A DNA stretch of 64,000 bases from Actinernus sp. WN-2022 (Eukaryota; Cnidaria; Anthozoa; Actiniaria; Actinernidae): NCBI GenBank assembly GCA_030867875.1, contig JAOWCC010001751.1:22218026-22282025 (forward strand), written 5' to 3'. The notes under the pieces were generated by a model, which worked only from the letters and a program-made list of their open reading frames with translations, did no database searches and was not told where the DNA came from. Of the stretch, positions 58,191 through 64,000 are shown piece by piece (positions within the stretch are counted from its first letter, which is position 1; each line of letters starts with the position of its first letter). A program made the position numbers and the translations under genes.

Positions 58191-58486
58191 AGATGGCATT
58201 GGCGTTTGTGTGCATTACTAGATTCAAGTTATCCGTTAACAAAAATACTCAGAACGCATCAGTCCAAGTAGTAATGTTCTTCAACCAAGTCGTCACTAAT
58301 TGAACACTGCATTACTTATAAGAAAAGGTCAAATCCATGATAACTGAACATCGTGACAACTACTTTGTCACATTTTGAAGAATTTATTCTTCATTTCTTA
58401 AAAAGGTAAATGAAGCATTAAGAAAAATACTGTTGTAACAAACAAATATTTGAGAAACCACTTACTGTTTTTTTTCTTTCTAAAAG

Positions 58487-58530
58487 GAGCTCAAGGGATT
58501 TACTGAAATATTAACTAAAAAGTCAACGTT
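58487..58530 (+). promoter_or_regulatory. Probable 5'UTR segment of gene B after an intron acceptor
   Basis: GTTTTTTTTCTTTCTAAAAG then GAGCTCAAGGGATTTACTG, nearly identical to the leader of gene A at 20388-20431. The shared pyrimidine tract and AG suggest a spliced leader exon in both genes. Confidence 0.4.
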
Positions 58531-58836
58531 ATGGCTGAAACAGAAGACAAACAACCAATGACTGAATTAGGAGACAAGAAACAACTTTTGGAACATAAAG
58601 ATACTGTGCCTATGAGCGAAGAACAGACTCCTTCCGTGTCTCCCAAGATCGGACTCGCCTTCTCCGGCGGCGGTATCAGGTCAGCGGCCTTCTGCTCCGG
58701 TGTCTTGCGTAGAATGCTACAGAAGTCCGTCCCAGTGGACTACCTTAGCTGTGTTTCAGGAGGAGGCTACACGGGCACTTCTTACTTAGACTGGAAGTTC
58801 CGTAACGAACAGCGGGACGATCCAGCATGGCACAAG
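58531..58836 (+). CDS. Gene B exon 1 (start codon, nucleophile Ser)
   Basis: One hundred and two codons from ATG to the donor GTGCGT, phase 0. It is three codons longer than gene A exon 1, owing to a longer acidic leader (LLEHKDTVPMSEEQTPSVS). From SPKIGLAFSGGG to WHK the protein is identical to gene A. Confidence 0.85.
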
Positions 58837-61800
58837 GTGCGTATCTACTTTAGTTGTTTTTCTTGTTGAGGGCTAACTGGTTTTACCGTCCCTGAACTCG
58901 TAACGGCGAATATTTAGCTAGCATCGCCGCATGACCAACACAGATAAAAAGTTATGAATGTAGAACACCGAGGAAATGGTAGCTGTAAGCCCACTTAGAT
59001 TCGCGTAGAGCTTTCTCGGACGTAAAAAGAATATTTGTTGTCTTCAATTAGTTGTTACAAAGGCAACTTGTGAAGAAAGAGTACGTCAAACTTTCCAAGA
59101 TGAAACACCTAACTTACATATATAATGGACAGGTCAATAAAGGTTGAAGAAGGCATATAGCATGTACCTGGAATATTTTCTATTTACTGAACTCTGTATT
59201 TCACACCACAGGAATACTTTGCGCACATGCGCAGTAGAGCAGGCCTGTTGTGTAATTGGCAGAAGCCGTTGGTAGGGATACTAGACACGCTGGTGCTTCT
59301 CGCGTTAATGCTCTTGGTTACCATAGTAATACCATTCATCATCTGGCTTTCATGCGCTATCCCTGTCGCCTACGCCGTGGATTACATATTTGGAAATATG
59401 TTGCGAGCTAAGGTAAATTAAAGACTTGATGGAAAGAATAGATCACCGATAGTCGTATGCAATAATCTTCTGTCAATCAAGGATCTTATCAACTAAAGGC
59501 TGGTTCAGTAGTGCATTTTTAATGGAATCACCACGCCATTCCTTCCAAAACAGTTCTAATTTCTAATCATCCACTTCCAAAGGAAAAGGTGTGTGTTAAT
59601 TTATTCAGTCATAATAATGATTGTATTTTCATGCTATATTATTCCCTAGCCGATGTATATTCAAGGGATACGAGAGTGGAAACACATTTTGGCTCAAAAT
59701 CATTTTTAAAAGTTATTTTCTTATGAAAAGTTATGAAAAGTGGACTGATCAAATATCTCAAGGGTCAAGAAATTGAGTGGTATTTCAAGGCATGTTTTCA
59801 GATTCTGAACCAGTCACTGTTGGTGTGCCAAAAGAGTCAATCCTTGCCCCCCCCCCCCCCTGTTCGTACTGCATGTGAATGATTTGACAAGGAGTTGTTC
59901 ACCAGTGTAGTATACTGATGGATGATAGTGACAGAGCCTTGGACAATGTAAGGTGGACTACTCTTCAATGTAGGCGCGATAGTGTATTTTAAACTTGTTA
60001 AGAAATGTCTATTTCGATCAATTATATCTGTAAATAGTTTTAACTTTTTTTTTAAATAATAGTTACGATAGTTAATAGTAATAGCATGGTTTGTAGTGGT
60101 ATTTGGCATAAATACTACGAGAGAGATTTCAAAATTCCTTGTAATTACAAGGAATTTTGAAATCTTACGACTAGTATTTATGCCAAATATCACGTACATG
60201 TTTATAATACGAGATAATACATTTTCTGGGGCAATCCCCTTACTGCTTGATCGTGCTCCGTTTAAAGGCATAACAATAAAAAAGATCAGAAAGAATAGAA
60301 AACTTATGCATTTATGTGGTCCATTTCCTTGTATTTTTTAAAGTTCTTCATCAAGTAAAGGAGTGTTTCAGTATTCTTGTGTGATTCCTTACTGGGGATC
60401 CCGCCGTGCTGTGGATTTTCTGGTCAAACTTCGGCTTCTTCGAGGACCCGAAAACTAAACCGTGCTTGAGTCTTTCACAAAGATTTTGCAACAGGTATCT
60501 CAACAACATGATTCTACACTTTTGTCAGTTCTGCATATTTCCTTGTTTTAAGCTTGCTTTTCCAAGATTTTCCCATCGCACACACTGTAGTTTTCGGGTA
60601 AACATGTCCGCCATTTTTCAAGACAAGATCAAAAAGTCACTGGTTGCGTGTTTTCCAAATATGGCAAGAGCTACCATATATGGGTTTGTAATACCTACAT
60701 GTAGGTATTACAAATTACACTGAAATACCACTCTCAACCAATCAAATGACAGAAATGTCTTAGCTTGTATTACAAATAGCTTAATTGTTATAATTAAATT
60801 GTCAGGGCTCCTATTGATAGCAGTCACAGTTTGTAACTGAAGGGACTACCCTGCTTAAATAAAGGTTTATTCATTCATTCAAAGGTTATGAGGATTTAAA
60901 TTAAAAATAGTCAAACAAATGGGGTTAGGGTCCTATAGTTTCTTATTTGTAAGCTGAACAAACTTGACAAGACCTATGTATGTCAATTTAATCTTCGAAA
61001 AAAAGTATACTTCAAAATCAACTTTGATTTTGAAATGATCATGTACGTCGTTTACGTGGTCCACAATTTCACAAACCAGTCAGAGCGCTCGTTAGTAAAC
61101 TATGACCTCATTTACGTGGTCTACACTCAACTCTCGCCAACTCATGGTTTTCGACCAATCAGAGCGCGCGTTAGTAAAACTCTATTAGACGAAATGCTAT
61201 AAATTATTCAACAAATATGTTTCATTTTCCGTAGAAGATAAAATTTTCCCTGCAACCACATCTAATGAAGGCTTCACTAGACACAGACGAGTTTAGCAGC
61301 TTTCGCCCAATATTCAATCTAAAGTTCATTTCCAAGTCGACTGAGAAAGTTGTAGCCTACACATTAATGACAACAACTTGGATGAACTTTACCAGTCCAC
61401 CTATAAAAAGTGCCACAGCACGATAACTGCGTTAGTAAAGGTTAAACACGATATCTTGATAACAATTGACAGTCAGAAGTCCGTGATTCTCCTACTTATT
61501 GACCTGTCAGCTGCCTTCGACACTGTTGGCCACGACATTCTGTTGTCCCGGCTCTCTTCAAGATTCCGGATTGTCGATAAGGCCCATGACTGGTTTAGGT
61601 CATACCTGACTGACCGGACGTTTACTGTCAATGTTCACGGGAGCCAATCTTCCAAGTACACCCTTCGTTCCGGTGTTCCTCAAACAGCGTTCTGGGACCG
61701 ATACTATTCTCGCTTTATACAACTCCACTCGGTGATCTACTTAGACAACACAGTATGGACCATCATCTCTATGCTGATGACACTCAGCTATATATCACCT

Positions 61801-64000
61801 TTAAATCATCGGACACTAGTGAACTTGACACGGCAACATCTAAGATCGAGGCATGTGTCCGTGATGTAGATGCCTGGATGACTTGGAATAAGTTAAAGCT
61901 GCATGGAGCCATTGCCCGCTGCCACCTCTTGACTCCATCTCTGTTTGTGATGAGGTGATCTGCCCATCCTTCCTTGTTAGAAACATGACAATGGAACAGT
62001 ATGTTACTATAAGTGTATGTAAACCTGGCTTCTACCATCTTAGGAATATTAGTCGTATAAGAAAATACCTTAGCTTTCAGTCTGCTGAAACGTTAGTCCA
62101 CGCATTTGTTACTTCTAGGTTAGATTTCTGTAATTCGCTACTGTACGTATGGTTTACCAAAACACCTTATTGTTCGTCTGCAGCGTGGTCAAAACGCCGC
62201 AGCTCGGGTGGTGACATTAACCCGTAAGTGTGACCATATAACACCTGTTTTGTTCAATTTACACTGGCTTCCGGTAGAAGAACGGATTATATTTAAGATA
62301 TTAGTAATTACTTATAAGGCTCTACACGGAACGGCACCGTCATATATCGCCGACTTAATTACTGCCTATGTTCCTAAGCGTAATCTTAGATCGTCTTCCA
62401 GCAACCGGCTTGTAGTCCCACAATACAACTTGCGCTCCTATGGCTATAGAGCAATTTCTTGTGCTGCGCCTTCTCTGTGGAATTCCCTGCCACAGGATTT
62501 AAGAGTCTGTGACTCACTTATGAGCTTCAAGAAGCAACTCAAGACCTATTTGTTCAAGAAGGCATTTTATTAACTCCAGTTGGTTAGATTTTATACATAT
62601 CTTTGTTTACTTTCTACCATGTAAAACGCAGATTGCTATTATAATTTTACTTATCGGTTAGGCTAGCTTAGTTTTTAGTTTCTCATTTCTATAATGTTGT
62701 TAACTAGCTAGCTGTACTTACAAATATACTAGATTATTATTATTATTATTATTACATTTTTCGTCCTCTTATAGATGCACAGATGACGTCACAACACGAA
62801 GAGAATAAAGAAATGCGCCACGAGACGCATATTAAACATGGTTTTGAGCCAAAGTGTTTTTCACTCGAGTATTACTTTAAAAGTTTACTTTACGCATCTT
62901 AAACATGGTTTTGAGCCAAAGCGTTTTTCACTAGAGTATCCCTTTAAAAGTTTACTTTACGCATCTTAAACATGGTTTTAAGCCAAAGTGTTTTTCACTC
63001 GAGTATCCATTTAAAAGTTTACTTGGGACCCTGTTCAAGATCTCCCTTCCCTCCCATCGACTGTATTGATTCGCCCTTGACATGGAAATGTACTCAACGG
63101 GAAACGATTCTTGGTTCAGAATGATTCAGAAGTAATGAAATTTAAATTTGTACTTTGATATCTTGCCGCTTTTGATTGGATCCCGGCAATGAGAGCTAAA
63201 GGCAAAATATGTTGCTCTATTTCCATAGTAGTAGAGACATCTAAAACGGTTATTAGGATTAGGATTTTCAATGTTACTGAGAAGAATACATATGCTTGTT
63301 TTATTTATAGCCACTAGTCTATCAGGAAAACTACCAGCAGGAAAACCGGAATTCCTGCAACAACATGGCAGGAGCTCTAGGCGACACACTAATGCTTGTG
63401 ACGCACATTAGCGTTAAGGACAACCGTATCACTCTCTTCGCCATCACCATTTCCCTCTTCATAATCCTCTACATCATTGGCATGTACACGACAAAGAGGA
63501 AAGGGTATCTGTTGCTCCTCTCTGGCATGTTTGGCTTGATATTCGCGATGACCTTCCTTCCATGGTTCATCCGTTACTTTTTCTATTACACGCCACCTTT
63601 TGTTCAAGCGTGGGTCATCATAATCAGTGTCTTCGTTTGGTACTTCTTTCCTGTATTGAGAACCAGGGCATCAATGGTTATGATAATCTACTTGTACGCA
63701 TACGTAGTGTTCTGGAGGATCTATAAAAAGACGATTTGGGGTTTGGAATACAGCGAGAGGCTCTTTGCTATAATGCTGCTCATCTCCGGGCTCGTATTAT
63801 GGCTTACGCCTATACTTGGAATGATACAACAGCGGGCCGTATTCGACTACAACAGGTACTTGCATGCAAGCATGTTTGTCAGAAACGTTAAGAATTATGC
63901 AGTAAACTATTTCGCTCAATATTGACAGACTTTAATTAATAATAAGCTTCATAGTCTGTTGCCACCTAAGCGGTATGAGAGCACGGTATAAAGCCTCAGA
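58531..64000 (+). CDS. Gene B: patatin-like membrane phospholipase paralogue, 5' part
   Basis: Exons 58531-58836, 59212-59412 and 63311-63855 join in frame (phases 0, 0, 2) and match the first three exons of gene A. The oxyanion motif GGGIRS (46-51) and the nucleophile Ser76 in LSCVSGGGYTG are intact. The catalytic Asp exon must lie beyond the window. Seven residues in the polar N-terminal region and many in the membrane exon differ from gene A, while the catalytic core is identical. The last about 145 bases of the window are intron 3. Whether the rest of the gene is intact cannot be judged here. Confidence 0.8.
59212..59412 (+). CDS. Gene B exon 2 (first membrane segment)
   Basis: Sixty-seven codons between TTTCACACCACAG and GTAAAT, the same length and phase as in gene A. 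It starts EYFAHMRSRAGLLCNWQKP and then has a hydrophobic helix with several substitutions relative to gene A. Confidence 0.8.
60096..60193. repeat. Loopless palindrome with 49 bp arms, intron 2 of gene B
   Basis: GTGGTATTTGGCATAAATAC is mirrored by GTATTTATGCCAAATATCAC, and the centre TTCCTTGTAATTACAAGGAA is perfectly self-complementary. Only a few mismatches occur between the arms. Confidence 0.8.
60685..60714. repeat. Perfect 30 bp palindrome
   Basis: TTTGTAATACCTACA is followed directly by its exact reverse complement. TTGTATTACAAATAG about 50 bp later is a related fragment. It probably marks a small foldback element in intron 2 of gene B. Confidence 0.75.
61043..61178. repeat. Two direct repeats of about 70 bp
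   Basis: Both units contain TTTACGTGGTCYACA, CCARTCAGAGCGC and CGTTAGTAAA. They immediately precede the LINE relic. Confidence 0.7.
61260..62757 (+). pseudogene. Broken CR1/L2-like LINE reverse transcriptase, intron 2 of gene B
   Basis: The RT motifs appear in order across frame changes: DEFSSFRPI near 61290, LLLIDLSAAFDTVGHDILL near 61495-61550, SGVPQ near 61672, YADDTQLYI near 61775, then TLVHAFVTSRLDFCNSLLY, LHWLPVEERI, YNLRSYGYRAI and SLWNSLPQDL to a stop at 62571-62573. At least three frameshifts and the missing 5' half make it inactive. It ends in a TTA microsatellite (about 62735-62755), as expected for this LINE group. CR1 versus L2 placement is by motif recall. Confidence 0.8.
62824..63023. 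repeat. Three tandem 66 bp units, intron 2 of gene B
   Basis: Each unit reads ATTAAACATGGTTTTGAGCC or CTTAAACATGGTTTTGAGCC, then TTTTTCACTCGAGTAT and TTTAAAAGTTTACTT. A single diverged copy of the same phrase (CTTTGAGCCCAAATGCG and TTTTTCACTCGAGTATCCC) sits in intron 2 of gene A near 22320-22375, so the unit was present before the gene duplication and multiplied only in gene B. Confidence 0.8.
63311..63855 (+). CDS. Gene B exon 3 (membrane segments)
   Basis: It starts after TTTATTTATAG and ends AACAG before GTACTT, 545 nt, phases 0 and 2 as in gene A exon 3. The start is longer than in gene A because of a Gln/Asn-rich loop (QENYQQENRNSCNN). It encodes about five hydrophobic helices ending LGMIQQRAVFDYN. 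It is much more diverged from gene A than exons 1 and 2. Confidence 0.8.

Overview
The window looks like AT-rich nuclear DNA of an invertebrate animal, most likely an anthozoan cnidarian such as a stony coral. The grounds are GT-AG introns, no operons, and a dense mix of non-LTR, Penelope-like and Gypsy relics with many terminal-inverted-repeat (TIR) elements. The species cannot be fixed from sequence alone.

Only two genes look like real host genes, both on the plus strand and paralogous. Gene A (20432-31373) can be assembled into seven exons with consistent intron phases, giving about 829 residues. Gene B (from 58531) has its first three exons here and runs off the right edge. Both encode a membrane-spanning patatin-like lipid hydrolase. 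In gene A the nucleophile motif is in exon 1 and the catalytic Asp motif in exon 7, with about eight predicted membrane segments between them. Exon 1 is almost identical between the genes at DNA level while exon 3 has diverged, which suggests gene conversion.

Layout. 1-20 kb: dispersed repeats, a TTAA-flanked element caught against its empty site, a Harbinger-like element with a G/C-capped element inside it, several foldback elements, LINE relics, and a 2.4 kb CTGCAG-rich element. 20.4-31.4 kb: gene A, whose introns hold a TTAA element, other TIR elements, a palindrome carrying two of three tRNA-like units, and a THAP-domain transposon relic. 34-46 kb: a nested transposon complex. A palindromic element carries two Helitron-like insertions, and another copy of the same Helitron-like element lies in a second duplicated element. 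The two copies each carry a different later insertion (TTA-flanked in one, TTAA-flanked in the other). 46-58 kb: more TIR elements, LINE ORF1 and RT relics, a Penelope-type GIY-YIG fragment, a third Helitron-like copy and a Gypsy gag relic. 58.5-64 kb: gene B, with a broken CR1/L2-like LINE and a tandem repeat in its second intron.

The coding content is therefore one small paralogous family of patatin-like membrane enzymes in a transposon-rich region. Several insertions can be dated relative to each other because filled and empty sites both occur in the window.
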